Shown: positions 1 through 11,006, counted from the first letter of the stretch. The stretch is 64,000 bases of DNA from Bradysia coprophila (GCF_014529535.1 NC_050738.1:1116001-1180000); one strand, 5' to 3'. Notes: a model not told the origin generated them from the letters alone. Program-made: numbers and translations.

Positions 1-1735
1 CGAGAAGAGTCAAAAAATGTTTATAAAGTTTTCAATCAATTTAATGGAACTAAAAGCCTCATTATTTGTAGTCTAGACTATTGGATCTGTTTTAATAATG
101 AGGGTTTTTGTCGTTGTATGTGATCTATCAATTAATTACGGTTTCACTGGCACCACCATTAATCAGCATTATCTCCACTCCACAGCGAAAAAGCAACATC
201 CGAAAATCAGAAATATTCGAATTTAAACAAAAACCGTCATTTTCATCGTGTTCGCTTGATTTAGATGGTTATGAGCATCGTATGAATTCATTTTACGATT
301 GCTTTCACTTACGGATGCCTGGAGATTTAACCAAGACAACCGTTTATATTCCCAGCCAAATTATAATTAACCACTTTAGCGACTCATACGAAGTGTTGGT
401 CTAATTAAGTTACCGTCGAAGTGTCGCATGGGTAATATGTGTGAGTTATAGTGAGAATAGTGAAGTTTTGCACATATTTGTGCTCCTGTAAGATTATCAA
501 TAAAGTAAAGCCATTTGAAGTCAGATAAGAGCTAAGGTCAGAAAGCAAAAACCACGTCATAGCAAGAAACACGATCAGACTGCTGCCGTGCTGTTATTGA
601 CAGCGCCGATCGAAATATACGAAATATTCGCCTCATGTAGTCTTATATAGCAAAATGTATTTCAAAACTAATGAAGTCCTAGATCTTATTTCAATATTTT
701 GAAAATTAGATAAATTGAAGTAGTAGATTTGATGAACTTTTTAAACCACCTGTGTAATGCTGAAATTTAGAACTACCGAGAATATTCATCATTTGGTTTG
801 CTTACCTCATTGATGTCAATTGCTGCAGCACACACTTATCTCACATCAGAAATTACACCAACCGATTGTAGAAATTTGAGTAAAATAAAATTGAAACTGG
901 CTGTTGTCGAGCAATTTTCCGCCCGAACATCTACCGAAGGGGTCTCATTACCTAGGTTGTGTGGTTCTTTAGAGGAAACCAGATCATTTATTCCATTTTT
1001 TTCGTCTTCGTATCTTGCTGTTGTTCCAAGTGTTGTTTGCATTCCTGTTTCTTGTTCAAGCTTTTTTTTAAGAATTTCTTAACGATGCTGTTACCATCGT
1101 AGTAACAAAAAAAAGAACCCCATCACTCTCTCAAGCATCCTTACATCCATCTTCCATTACCCTTTTTAATTTTGGTGTTACAGTCAATTTGTATACTTAA
1201 CATAAATCTGAAACCACTGACTCCAACATTATTTTGCAGTAAAACAAGTCGTTTATACTTGAACCAAAACTCCACTACAAAGCATAAATCGGCAAGTTGT
1301 TTTTTTTTCCTCTTTTCGTCGAAACAAAAAATCTTTTGTATAAATTTGTAATTTTTTATCATCTCCATCTGGTTATGTTAAAGTATTCATGAACTTCAAA
1401 TTGACCAGTTACAGAAAATGTATGGCTTTGAGTGCATTCGAAAGAGAAATTGCTGTGCTAGCCAGAATAAAAAAAAATCCGAGCGAAAAAAACGTAGAAC
1501 AAATTTATGTCGTTGAGCTTTTTGTTCTTATGAAACGTATGGATTATGAATATTATGGTTTATGGAAATGGGAGTCTATTGATTTATAGTTATGGAAGGA
1601 GATAATTTATATTAATGCATGGTGTAGTAGGTGCTCAGTATATGCATGCATCAACTTTTTTTATGCATCAACGTTTTCCCCAGTCTTCAGAGTAAAACTG
1701 CCAAGTTTGACCGGTATACAAAAGAAAAATTTGGA
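1..1735. other. Intergenic, no supportable gene
   Basis: The open frames here (for example 108-404 plus, 798-1082 plus and 836-1042 minus) lack recognisable domains, convincing splice context or a signal peptide. An AATAAA occurs near 500 on the plus strand but cannot be attached to a gene. AT-rich homopolymer runs are common. I see nothing I would annotate. Confidence 0.6.
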
Positions 1736-1938
1736 TTAGGCGTCTTTCGCGTCGCTATGTGTACGAGCAGTAACCCTAGCTATAAGTGCCTATATTCACG
1801 AAAATATTTTCACGAATTTTCTCAAATTTTTGCGATTTGAAAATTTGAAAAAATCGTGAAAATTTGAGAAAATTCGTGAAAATATTTTCGCGAATATAGG
1901 TACTGCTAGTTATACATAGCGCAACGAAGGAGACCTAA
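1736..1938. mobile_element. Foldback MITE, about 203 bp
   Basis: The two ends are imperfect inverted copies: TTAGGCGTCTTTCGCGTCGC on the left, and the reverse complement of GCAACGAAGGAGACCTAA on the right. The inside is also an inverted repeat (TATTCACGAAAATATTTTC against GAAAATATTTTCGCGAATA), so nearly the whole element can fold into one stem. A flanking TA is compatible with a Tc1/mariner-type target duplication but is too short to prove it. A third copy of the terminal sequence lies at about 1992-2016. There is no coding capacity. Confidence 0.75.
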
Positions 1939-1991
1939 TTCAAAATTTTTGTTTTGTTCTTCATCAAGTTGGACAGTATAACAAGGTTAAC

Positions 1992-2016
1992 TTAGGTCTC
2001 TTTCGCGTCGCTATGT
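1992..2016 (+). repeat. Solo end of the 1736-1938 foldback family
   Basis: The sequence TTAGGTCTCTTTCGCGTCGC followed by TATGT repeats the terminus of the element at 1736-1938. No matching right end was found close by, so this looks like a truncated neighbour copy. Confidence 0.6.
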
Positions 2017-3279
2017 ACAGCTGCAGTTACTTTTATTATCATAAATTATCCCAATCAAATATTCAATCAGCGAAAGTGTAACTCAGTTTCTCCAATCATC
2101 CATTGTTCGAAAATTTCGATCGAAAATTCCAAGAAAAAAAAAATTATTTCCCGTTATTCGATTCGCAAAACCCCAATGGTAAAACTGCATAGTGCATATC
2201 ACAAAAATCAGATCTGGATTGAAATATTGATTTGATTCCCGGTACCTCTCAATCATAAATGTATAATATTCCATCCTCTTCCTGCAAATTAAAGCCTCTA
2301 ACCTAAATTCCATCAAAACTATCTGAATTTTCTATCAGACAGAAAGCGTTATAACCATTTCGAACAAAAGAACATGAAGAAGATTGATGTTGACACGAGA
2401 TTTGTATAGACTTCTTGAACGAGAGAGTGAGAGTAATTGAATACTGGTTAGATGTGGAAGCAATGATGCAATTGCAACGTGAATATATATGTTTCTGTTT
2501 ATTATATATCTCTACAAAACAATATTGTCTCTCCCAAAGGGAATAAAATGTAAGGAAAATTTGAAAATTTTGAAAACAAGTGAAAAATACATTTGCTTTC
2601 TGTAAATAATATTAGATGTTAGAAGGGAAATGTAATCAAAAATGTATTTATGTCTATGTATAACAAAACAGCCATACACTACAACCACCCACATTGCATT
2701 ATACACAACACATCCGCACACAAACACACTTTCCACCATCTTAAAAGGAGCTTTTATATCAAATTCAATTTTCGTGAAATGATACAAGATTGCTTTTACA
2801 GCGATCATGAATGATTTTGAAGGAAAATAGCACACATGACGTGATGGCTCCATTGTTTCTCCGGGATATCAATTTCCACAAAGAAATATTACATTTTTTT
2901 CCAGTTATTTTTTGGTGTGTTCTCTGTGCATATCCATAACTTAGATATAATAATATTCGACATCGGCACAATATTCCATCTATTTTTTTTCATAACATCA
3001 CCTAATTCACCTATCTTATGTTTTAGTCAATATTTTACATGCCATTCAAAAGATATTTGTATTTAAATTTTTTTGTTTGTTTTTTTTCTGTTTTTTTATT
3101 GTGCGTCTTAGATTTATATAAAAAGGAGGAAAACATCCAGGGATCACTAGGTCGTCGCATCAGCTATAAACCTACAAAGTGTATGTCCCACAAGCTCAAG
3201 AAAATTATATCAAGAAAATTCTCAACTTTGAAAAAATCTTGATATCTGAAGAAAAGCTTACTACTGTTATATGGCCTTT
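2017..3279. other. Intergenic, no supportable gene
   Basis: AT-rich sequence with poly-T tracts (about 3065-3100). The minus-strand open frames at 2083-2853 look like chance: low complexity, no domain and no splice context. Nothing else seen. Confidence 0.6.
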
Positions 3280-3350
3280 ACTATTCGCACACGAGTGCGA
3301 ATATTCAATTGTGAGACTATTCGCACACTAGTGCGAATATTCAATTGTGA
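3280..3350. repeat. Two tandem 36-bp hairpin repeats
   Basis: Two consecutive units of about 36 bases begin at 3280 and 3316. Each contains ATTCGCAC, a four-base loop (ACGA in the first, ACTA in the second) and GTGCGAAT, giving an 8-bp stem, followed by ATTCAATTGTGA. The units differ by about one base. They directly precede the palindrome array at 3361. Confidence 0.8.
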
Positions 3351-3360
3351 TACCGTAGAT

Positions 3361-3575
3361 GCTATTGGCAGGCCATTTCACCTGCCAATAGCCTGTGTAA
3401 AAGAGAAAATGCTATTGGCAGGCGCCTGCCAATAGCCTCCGTAAGAGAGAAAACACTATTCACAGGCAAGTTCGCATGCCAATAGCATTTTGTATAAAGA
3501 GAGCATTTTGGTAGCCGCCTGCCAATAGCATATTTAGTAATAATTTGGCTATTGGCAGGCGCCTGCGAATCATAT
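3361..3575. repeat. Regular array of five related palindromes
   Basis: Five palindromic units start at 3361, 3411, about 3455, about 3504 and 3548, giving steps of 50, 44, 49 and 44 bases. The second (3411-3436) is a perfect 26-bp palindrome built from GCTATTGGCAGGC and its reverse complement. The others are versions with a short loop or substitutions. Intervening stretches are A-rich and similar to each other (for example GTAAAAGAGAAAAT, GTAAGAGAGAAAAC, GTAAAAGGGAAAAT). The layout superficially recalls a CRISPR array, but the spacers are themselves similar and the context is a eukaryotic genome, so this is a short palindromic satellite or the inside of an unknown element. Confidence 0.8.
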
Positions 3576-3638
3576 TGTAAAAGGGAAAATAAGTTACTTT
3601 TGTTCAATGTTGTAAATAGTTTTTTTATTTTATACCAC

Positions 3639-3795
3639 TATCTTGATGATACAGTGAACGACATCTCAAATGTCTCACTGTCAAATTTTTCTGAGAATTT
3701 TATTGTGTCATTGCAAATGTTGCAAATTCACAATGAAATTCTCTGAAAAAAATGACAGTGAGACATTTGAGATGTCGTTCACTTTATATCAAGAG
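3639..3795. mobile_element. Foldback MITE, about 157 bp
   Basis: The left arm (ATCTTGATGATACAGTGAAC, then GACATCTCAAATGTCTCACTG) is matched by an inverted right arm (CAGTGAGACATTTGAGATGTC, then GTTCACTTTATATCAAGA). Inner segments TTCTGAGAATTT and AAATTCTCTGAA also pair. The loop contains TTGCAAATGTTGCAAA. There is no coding capacity and no clear target duplication. Confidence 0.75.
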
Positions 3796-4198
3796 TCTTG
3801 CTGTAGGCATCGCTATCTTGATATATCAAGATTGTTGCTATGGGCATATCACTAATACGAATTTCTGACAATTTATTTTAAAAAAATAATTGAAAGAGAA
3901 CAACCGTTCGATTCAAAGAGTTCGAAGAGTGTATAGTTCGATTTGAAATCAGTTAACCAAAATCGGTTGACATGAAGCGGAGATATACATTTTTAAAATT
4001 GTGATTTTGTATGGATAGTTAAACATTCTGAGATAATTGAGATGGCGCTCGTTCCTGATCTGATATCTGATCAAAACTCTCTTCTAAACTCTTTTTTTTT
4101 AATCTGTGTGAAATTTTCTGCCTATCAATTTTAAGGGAAGTTCATGAAAAGCGACATAGTCAAGACAAATAAATTCACCTTTTGTCATAACAAACATT
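3796..4198. other. Intergenic with an 18-bp perfect palindrome
   Basis: ATCTTGATATATCAAGAT at about 3815-3832 is a perfect palindrome lying just outside the foldback. The remainder is unremarkable downstream flank of the glycine-rich gene. Confidence 0.6.
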
Positions 4199-4204
4199 TT
4201 TATT
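4199..4204 (-). terminator. Polyadenylation signal of the glycine-rich gene
   Basis: AATAAA on the minus strand, about 75 bases downstream of the stop codon at 4278-4280, at a normal distance for an insect transcript. Confidence 0.6.
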
Positions 4205-4277
4205 TCAAATTATAAAACTCGTAAAAAGGTAAGGATTAATTAAAGATAACAGTCACTAATGCGTAAAAGTATGTCCA

Positions 4278-5348
4278 TTAAGCACATGAGCAAGAGCTTG
4301 AACGTGTTCCTGCATTGCCAACCGTACATAATGGTCCACCAGCTGCACCTCCAGCACCACCGAACGCACCAATACATCCGTTTCCACCTTGTCCACCTTT
4401 AGCGCAACTACCAGCAGTTCCAGTTCCGGTTGCAGCCCCTCCGGCACCACCAGCTCCTCCAGCTCCACCTGCTTTGCCAGCAACAGCTCCAGGTCCACCT
4501 TTTCCACCAACTCCTCCTTTACCACCATTGAAATTGGTACCTGAAAAGTTTAAGAGTCCAATTTATAAAGTTTCAAATACTTTTGTTGCACTGACTGATA
4601 AGAAAAGTAATTAATTCTGCGTCATATTTATGTTTGGTTTCTCGAAAAAGTTATAATTACAAAATAAAAACAGTTCGACGGAAATTAATTAGTAAAAATA
4701 AAATCTGCCAAAATTTCTTACCAGTCGCAGCACCACCGACTCCACCGGATCCTCCAGTTCCAGCTGCTCCTGCATTAGGAGCTTGGGCACATCCACCTTT
4801 ACCTATTTTAATAAACAAACATTAAATATTTGATCTTTTTTTGGTAATTTTAGGTTTTAAATTTTTCTTTTTAGATAAACTTTATCGAAACATTTCTGTT
4901 ATAATGTTTAAATATAAATGATTAAATAAATACCTCCGACTCCACCAACTCCTCCTGCCGATCCAGTAGGCTGTCCTATTCCTCCTACACCTCCATTACC
5001 ACCTGCACCTCCAGCTCCAGCATTTAATCCAGACGAACCACCATTTCCACCAGCTCCTCCGCTAAAGCCAGGTGAAGAACTTCCAGCACCTCCAATGCCT
5101 CCTGAACCTCCAGCACCACCAGCTCCACTTCCATCACCATTACCTCCTTTTCCACCTGGACATCCAGGACATCCAACAAGTCCATTTACGCCATTTATGC
5201 CTGCACCACCTGCAGCGTTACTACCAATTCCTGCATTTAATCCATTTATCGCTGCTCCAGAAGCACATACTTGAGAGCATGCTGCATCTGAAGAGGTAAT
5301 ATAGATTCCGCTAATAGCCAAGAAAAGAACCAACAAAGAACCACTCAT
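4278..5348 (-). CDS. Secreted glycine-rich repeat protein, three exons
   Basis: Exons on the minus strand run 5348-4934, 4802-4722 and 4540-4278, giving about 252 residues. Both introns are phase 1 and split a glycine codon (GGAG|GTATTT and CTG|GTAAGA donors; TAG and CAG acceptors), so the 81-base middle exon is symmetrical and could be duplicated or skipped without shifting the frame. The protein opens with a clear signal peptide (MSGSLLVLFLAISGIYITSS) and continues as Gly-Gly-X / Gly-Ala-Gly repeats. Cysteines cluster near the mature N-terminus (ACSQVC, GCPGCPGG) and at the C-terminus (CTVGNAG, SSSCSCA). A secreted structural role (silk, cuticle, peritrophic or salivary material) is plausible. 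Gly-rich antimicrobial peptides are an alternative. I do not recognise a named family. The opposite-strand proline-rich and leucine/histidine-rich frames are shadows of this gene. Confidence 0.85.
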
Positions 5349-5443
5349 CGTGAATCGTAATTTTATCGAAAAGAATTATTTAGTATGTTGTACGTGTTTG
5401 AACACTTATCACCAACTTGATAACATTCAAAGAAATTTCGGAT

Positions 5444-5451
5444 CTTATATA
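5444..5451 (-). promoter_or_regulatory. TATA box of the glycine-rich gene
   Basis: TATATAAG on the minus strand, about 96 bases upstream of the ATG at 5348. This implies a transcription start near 5415 and a 5' UTR of about 65-70 bases. No other core promoter was evident. Confidence 0.65.
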
Positions 5452-5918
5452 GGTTTGGATTGATCGAATTGTCAGTCAAAAAAGCTGTTCTCTCATTGTA
5501 CAGTCTGTAAAGAACATATTTCTTGCTTTAATATTGATTAATTAAATATTTTATAAACGTATATGCATTCAATATGCCAACGTAAACAGAACTAAAATTA
5601 ATTTGCACGCGCTATATTTGGGTCCATTTTTATTGTCAAATAAGTCAAACGTAAGTAAATATTATTGAAAAATTACAGAAAGTGACTAATATAACGCGTG
5701 AGAATATAATTGGGAATTTTAAGCAATTATCAAATTAAATTTTCCTTTTCTAAAATTTACGAATCCTTTAAGTACTTTATCTCATTTTAAATTATAATGA
5801 AACTCCAAATAAGTTTCCTTCCAGAATATACTAGCTGACTAAACGCATAAATTTGCTTCAGAATCATATTGGTTTATAGTTAGTTGATTGTACCATGTAC
5901 CCTCTTCAAAACAGCCTG
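5452..5918. other. Upstream flank of the glycine-rich gene
   Basis: AT-rich sequence without open frames of note. It presumably includes regulatory sequence for the divergently oriented promoter side, but I see no recognisable motif. Confidence 0.5.
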
Positions 5919-6559
5919 GACTGGTTCACAATACAAAAATTTTCGAAAAGTTCCATTTGAAGTAGCCTCAAAATATTGTAAAGGCTTTAATTTAAAAATT
6001 TGAATTTTGTTAGCTTTAATTAATTTTTTTCAGAATTTTAGAATAATTCTTTCCGGTCTAAGAAAAATCTTTGAAGTGTGTTTGACTTTTTTGAACTTTC
6101 ACTGCAGCATGTAATTTTTTTTGATCCAATAAATATAGTAGACCTAAGACCTAAGCTCTCTAATGATACCATACAAGCCACAGAGATATGGCATATGTGA
6201 AGGAGCAGTCATTTTACCCACTTGAATGCAAAGTAGACATGTTACTCTCGAGTATGGACAAAATGAGTAAAATTTTAAGCACTCTCCGTCAAATGATAAT
6301 GGCTTGAATGGTACCACAACAAAGCTTAGGATTAAGACTGAGTGTTGCTTTTTTGATTGAATCAAAAATATTTACACACAAGTAGAAGGTGTAGTCAAAG
6401 TTCAAAGGCAGCAATATACACTTCAACAATATTTTTCTTCTAACGGAAAAAATTATTCTAAAATTCTGAAAAAAAAATAATTTAACGTTTGTTCTCACAC
6501 AATATTTTGAGGCTACTGCAGATGGAGCCTTTCGTAAATTTTTGCATTTTGAACCAGTC
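5919..6559. mobile_element. Non-autonomous TIR element, 641 bp
   Basis: GACTGGTTC at the left end and GAACCAGTC at the right end begin inverted arms. About 60 bases pair well, through to CAAAATATTG against CAATATTTTG. Pairing resumes with indels through CAGAATTTTAGAATAATT (from about 6031) against AATTATTCTAAAATTCTG (ending near 6470), so the arms are about 120-150 bases long. No transposase frame exists inside; the minus-strand frames at 6144-6498 lie in the element and have no domain. No clear target duplication was found. Confidence 0.75.
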
Positions 6560-7781
6560 TATTGGAAAAACATAACGTACAACCGAGAAACTTGTTCAAC
6601 TAATATAGATAGTAAAGCATAAATGCAGAAATCCTAGAGACTTACAGTACCAATTTGGAAATGTTCATCTTCTCTATTTTGAAATTTTATTATGTCACGC
6701 CTGAAGTTCATTCTTACATCCAAATCTATTCGCCTCAATTTCATTTTGCTTAGTTGTTGCTAATTCTGTTGTCTTATTTGATCAGCATTAGTTTACCAGA
6801 AACGATCCATTTGTTAAAAGTGAAAAATAGACTAACTTTATTGAACATTTGCGTCAAGGTAGTACGTTGGTGCGCTAGAACATAAAGCCAAAATACACTG
6901 AAAATTTTCTATACAGTGACCGAATCACAACATATTATTCAAAAGCTTGTGTAATTTTTGGTTTTAGCTAGTTTCATCAAAAAACCGGCTTGATGAACAA
7001 AACACAAGCAATTATGATTTGGACCTTGTGACAATTTTATTTCCTGATTTCTTGCAAATACTATAAAGCTTCAGAATTAATGCTGACACTTCTGATGATA
7101 TTCAAGTGGGCAATAGTATTTTACACAGATGATTTTCGTACTGTTAGCCCGAACGAAAATTGAACATTATGTCGTACGCCAAGTAATTAATGGATTTGAA
7201 TTATAGATGTTTCGTGGTGCCAGTTGAACGAAACCGAACCGCTCTGATAAACCTTTTTACATAACTTTAAGTTATATGCTTCCCAGATTACGAGGAACGA
7301 AAGCAAAAGCGAAGGGCGATACTTTTTTGTGTAACTTAACATCATTAAATAGCATATCTCCGATATGTCAGGATCTATTGAATAGATGTCAAAGTCAGTC
7401 TCGGTGCTTGACAGTGCTATCGTTTAGCTCAAAACTCATAAATTTTTATATCCGTTCAGGGAAAAAAAAGTTGATCAAAATCGGTTCAGTAGTTCCTGAG
7501 ATATTTAAGATATGTCATTTAGTGATGTTGCCCTCGATATGATAGTCCATGGTTTGTTCTTCTGACCTATCTACTATTTGTCAAGTGTTATTTTTGCTTT
7601 CGATCAGCGAAATTGACCTAAAAAGCTTTATGCAACAATATATGATAATACACTTTACTGTCATCTGTTATTGACACTGACTACAAAATTAAGCGACAAC
7701 AACAAAAACCAACTGATCAAGTAAGATATTTCTTCAACGTTGAAAATAGATGTGAGCGAGCTTAAAATCCCGTTTAAAACA
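6560..7781. other. Intergenic, no supportable gene
   Basis: No convincing ORF, repeat or RNA gene. The open frame at 7276-7542 lacks features of a real protein. Confidence 0.55.
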
Positions 7782-7951
7782 CACGGTAAGTAAACTAAAC
7801 CAGGCAGAAGCGGTTCATTTCACGGATCTAATACACTGTATGAGAATGACCACTGACATAAATTAGCAAATTCGCAAAAATAGGGCTGCTAGATAATTCA
7901 GGTCTCTAGTCAATTCAAGCGCTCCTGACTGGTTTAATTTACTCTGCCGTG
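7782..7951. mobile_element. MITE, CACGGCAGAG family, copy A (170 bp)
   Basis: The ends CACGGTAAGTAAACTAAACC and the reverse complement of GGTTTAATTTACTCTGCCGTG are inverted repeats. The same termini and much of the interior (ACCTGAAT, AGGAGCG, GTCAGTG-like segments) recur in copies at 43944-44145 and 60374-60600. The other copies show that the element is hAT-like in target-site size. No coding capacity. Confidence 0.8.
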
Positions 7952-9824
7952 ATACGAGGTATCGAAAACGTGTTTCGACCAAAATTGTCTTTGTTCTTTG
8001 ATGCTTAACGAAACTTTTTTTAGCTGAGCATATCGCTAAGCACGCATTGCTCTTAAGAGTGAGATATCGTAAAACGATAAACGTAGAAATGCGTTTCGGG
8101 ACTTAAAAATAACCAACATTTCCACATGTAAATGCCAATACTAGTCGATGTAGCTAATTCGTATGGAGTGTGGACATTTGGTTCTATCTCCTAGCCTGCA
8201 TACGAATACTATACACCCCCACTTATACAGTTACCATCAGTAAATTTGCCCAAATTATTTTCAATAAAGCCACCCATCACATAATAAAATGTTCCACTTC
8301 CAATAAAGAAAATAATTAAAAATTAGTCACGAAACGTTTTCAACGAATTTAACGGCATGAATTTCTTATGCAAATCCTTGGGTATTTTCTCTTCTCCTTT
8401 TTTTCCCTCCTTTTAATATAAAACAAACGAACATTTTCATTTCGAATTACTCGCAAGTAAATAATTTGTCTAACATTTTCGCAATTATATTATTTTCCCT
8501 TCGTCAATTCGCTTCCTTATTATTTTTACGCTCCTGTATCTGGTTTGTAACCGTTTTGTATATATAGCATGAAATAATCGCGCCGAATATTTAGGTCGGT
8601 TCTTTTTTTTTGTGTGTGCTACTTTGCTGGAGACTCTCAATTCTTATTTCTCTAATATAACCACCCCGTGTTCCTAGACATCTAACAATATAAACATCTC
8701 TAACCAGTTACGTATTATATAGGTGGATGTATACATTATACGGCAAAGAATGATATATAGGAAAGTCTTTTTATTGTTTCTTCTCATTCACCATTCCATT
8801 CTTCGTAATGTGTGTATATCTACCGCCTAAAGACAAATATTTCCACCACCCTGGCCTTATTTGCTATTCTATTATTTTCCTTTTTCCTCTCTCTCTCTAA
8901 AAAAAAGAAAAACGAAAAAAGCAGAACAAATAAAACAATTTCCACGGTGTAATGATTTGCATAAAGGAAACTGACAACACATTACTTCTATTATTTCAAT
9001 TTCAATTTCAAATGATTTTCTGCAACTTTAAGTAAATTAAATTTCGGATCGCTTAACACACACCCTCATATCAGTCAAATGCATTGTATATACGTAAATT
9101 AGGTAAACTCGGTCAATTTGAAACGTAAACGACAACCCATCGTACAGATTCTGTAGTACAGAATGGAATAGGGAAATTGCAATAAACCAATTGTATCGTT
9201 TTCTAGTGCAACAGTCCACACCAAAAGAGGAATTTGCTGTTATTAGATTCGTGTTACAAGCAAAAACAGTGATAAATGAGTTACCTTATAATGGCCTACA
9301 TTGTCACAGCTCAACATCTATTACAGGTTTGATTATTGGACAGACGATTACAGTAGAATAACTACAGTTAGTTTCTATGAAAGAATAAAACTCCTGAGTT
9401 CATTTACAAAGTAAGTTTCTGAGTCAGGTAGCTAAGTTACCATATTTGACCTGGTTTATAAATGGTGAATCACTGGTTAATCAGTAATAGTAAGCAACCT
9501 CTTGCCTAAAACCTGACTTAACAATTTTGACCTAACCTGAATTAACCTGAGCCCTGATTTTACCTGAAAAAGTGTAACCTAAGACCTAACCCGACTTGGC
9601 AAGTTTTCAGATTACCCGTTTCTCTAAATAAGAATTTTCCATTGATTTACTCTGATCAATTTTGATGAATTCAGAGCAGGCACGATTTCGACCTTATAAG
9701 CATGCAACTTAAACAACAATTACATGATTAGAAATTGCTAATATCACACAGCTTATTTACAAAAGTAATTACGTTGAAAATATGAAGCAAACCTTTAACA
9801 TTAACGGGAATAGATTTCTTCCAA
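7952..9824. other. Intergenic, no supportable gene
   Basis: AT-rich with pyrimidine tracts (about 8395-8412 and CT repeats near 8886-8898). At 9480-9605 a cluster of ACCTGA/ACCTAA-like words resembles the subterminal words of the 35842-37147 element, but no ends could be defined. No gene seen. Confidence 0.5.
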
Positions 9825-9954
9825 GGCCGATCAAAATGTCAATCGTCATCCACAGAGAAGCCAACACAACCTCACTTTGAAGTTTTAACAAACAAACTTG
9901 TTTAAGTTGCGGTTATGTTTGCTCCTGTGGATGACGGGTCGGTTGTTTTCGGCC
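9825..9954. mobile_element. Foldback MITE related to 58397-58538
   Basis: GGCCGATCAAAATGTC and CGTCATCCACAG on the left pair with CTGTGGATGACG and GGTTGTTTTCGGCC on the right. The right flank (TGTCAAAATTCGTTTTTACC, then GTACGATGGAA and AAACCTATG) recurs at about 58501-58538, and TCATCCATAGAG-type left ends recur at 18275 and 58397. This marks a dispersed family. Confidence 0.65.
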
Positions 9955-10123
9955 TGTCAAAATTCGTTTTTACCGTACGATGGAAGAAACCTATGGCTCG
10001 ATGAATGTGAATGATTCGGCGGTCCCGCCTTCTTCATGTGGGTACTTTGGGAAAGTGCCTGTGGCGGAAAAAAACAAGGCATCAGAACAGTCGGAGCGTT
10101 TGCTGCGACTTAGCCCCGTACGA

Positions 10124-10225
10124 CCCGTAATCCTATTTCGTTCGTAACCATAATACGTCCGTAGCCGTAATACGCCCGGAACCCTAATACGTCTACAACC
10201 CTCTAATGCGTCTGTTACCAAAATG
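10124..10225. repeat. Degenerate 17-19 bp minisatellite
   Basis: Successive units of the form TAATACGTCCGTAACCC (variants TAATACGCCCGGAACCC, TAATACGTCTACAACCCTC, TAATGCGTCTGTTACC) repeat about five times. Unit divergence is substantial. Confidence 0.6.
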
Positions 10226-10298
10226 CAAGTCAAGTTGGGCACGGTCAAATTTACTGAAAGTGTTCATTTTTAAAATTGCGCATAGCGCAATTACGAAA

Positions 10299-11006
10299 GC
10301 CCGTACGAAGTACCTCTCAAATAAAACCAACAATTTACGATATTATTTTCTATTTGGTATTCAATTATCTCTCAAATGAAACCAAAACTAGCAAAATCGG
10401 ATGTGCAAAAAACACTTAGGGCCGAGTAGCGGCCTTAGTCCAAGGGCCCAAATTTGAAACTTTTTTCGCCACGTTCTTTTCGGTATTCAATTACCTTCCA
10501 TAAAAAACTAAATCTGGCAAAATCGGATGAGATTTACTCGATTTATGTGGAAAAAACACTTAGGGCCGAGTAACGACCTTTGAGCCCTACCAACAAGCTC
10601 GCGTTGCATCCTACACAAAAACAATGTTCAGCAACTTTGTTCTACTCGTCAATACCTTTCATTTGATATATCACAAGCAGCTATTGCGTGCGTATTTCGG
10701 TAGATATCGTCGAAAGACTGAAAAACACCTATAGGGCCCTAGCTCTGGAAGGGCCGACCCTACCATGCCCATTTTCGAACTTGACCTTACTTTTGTCGAT
10801 ACCAATCGGGGAAAAAAAGAATTTTGAAAAAAGGTTGTGATTTGCTCAAGCTAGAGGGGTCACGGACGGACGGACGGACATTTTTTTTATTGCGGATTCG
10901 TAATCTATGAACATAACCAAATGCTTTGCCCTTACTGTCTGCTTCCAATTCGACGTGTTACAAACGGCATATTAATCTTATAAGCCCCCAGTACTTCGTA
11001 CGGGGC
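10299..11006. mobile_element. Microsatellite-bearing repeat element, copy 1 (708 bp)
   Basis: The ends GCCCGTACGAAGTAC and GTACTTCGTACGGGGC form a 15-16 base terminal inverted repeat. Inside are about two diverged tandem units of roughly 145 bases, each including CTTAGGGCCGAGTA and GGGCCCAAATTTGAAAC. These are followed by unique sequence with a (GACG)n-like tract at about 10864-10880. The same element occurs inverted at 63232 to beyond 64000. There is no open frame for a transposase. Elements with an internal tetranucleotide run are known in Diptera, but I cannot assign the class. Confidence 0.75.

Noticed and set aside
836..1042. Zinc transporter exon on the minus strand
   Set aside because: The words VRA and FLQSVGV recall ZnT proteins, but a gap of about seven residues is needed, histidine-rich and other transmembrane motifs are missing and no neighbouring exons fit.
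3361..3575. CRISPR array
   Set aside because: The palindromes are regularly spaced, but the spacers resemble each other, the repeats vary, no cas genes exist and the context is an insect genome.
4315..4614. Proline/alanine-rich plus-strand ORF
   Set aside because: Antisense of exon 3 of the glycine-rich gene; GGX codons read backwards give Pro-rich frames.
5072..5299. Histidine/leucine-rich plus-strand ORF
   Set aside because: It is the antisense shadow of the glycine-rich gene repeats.
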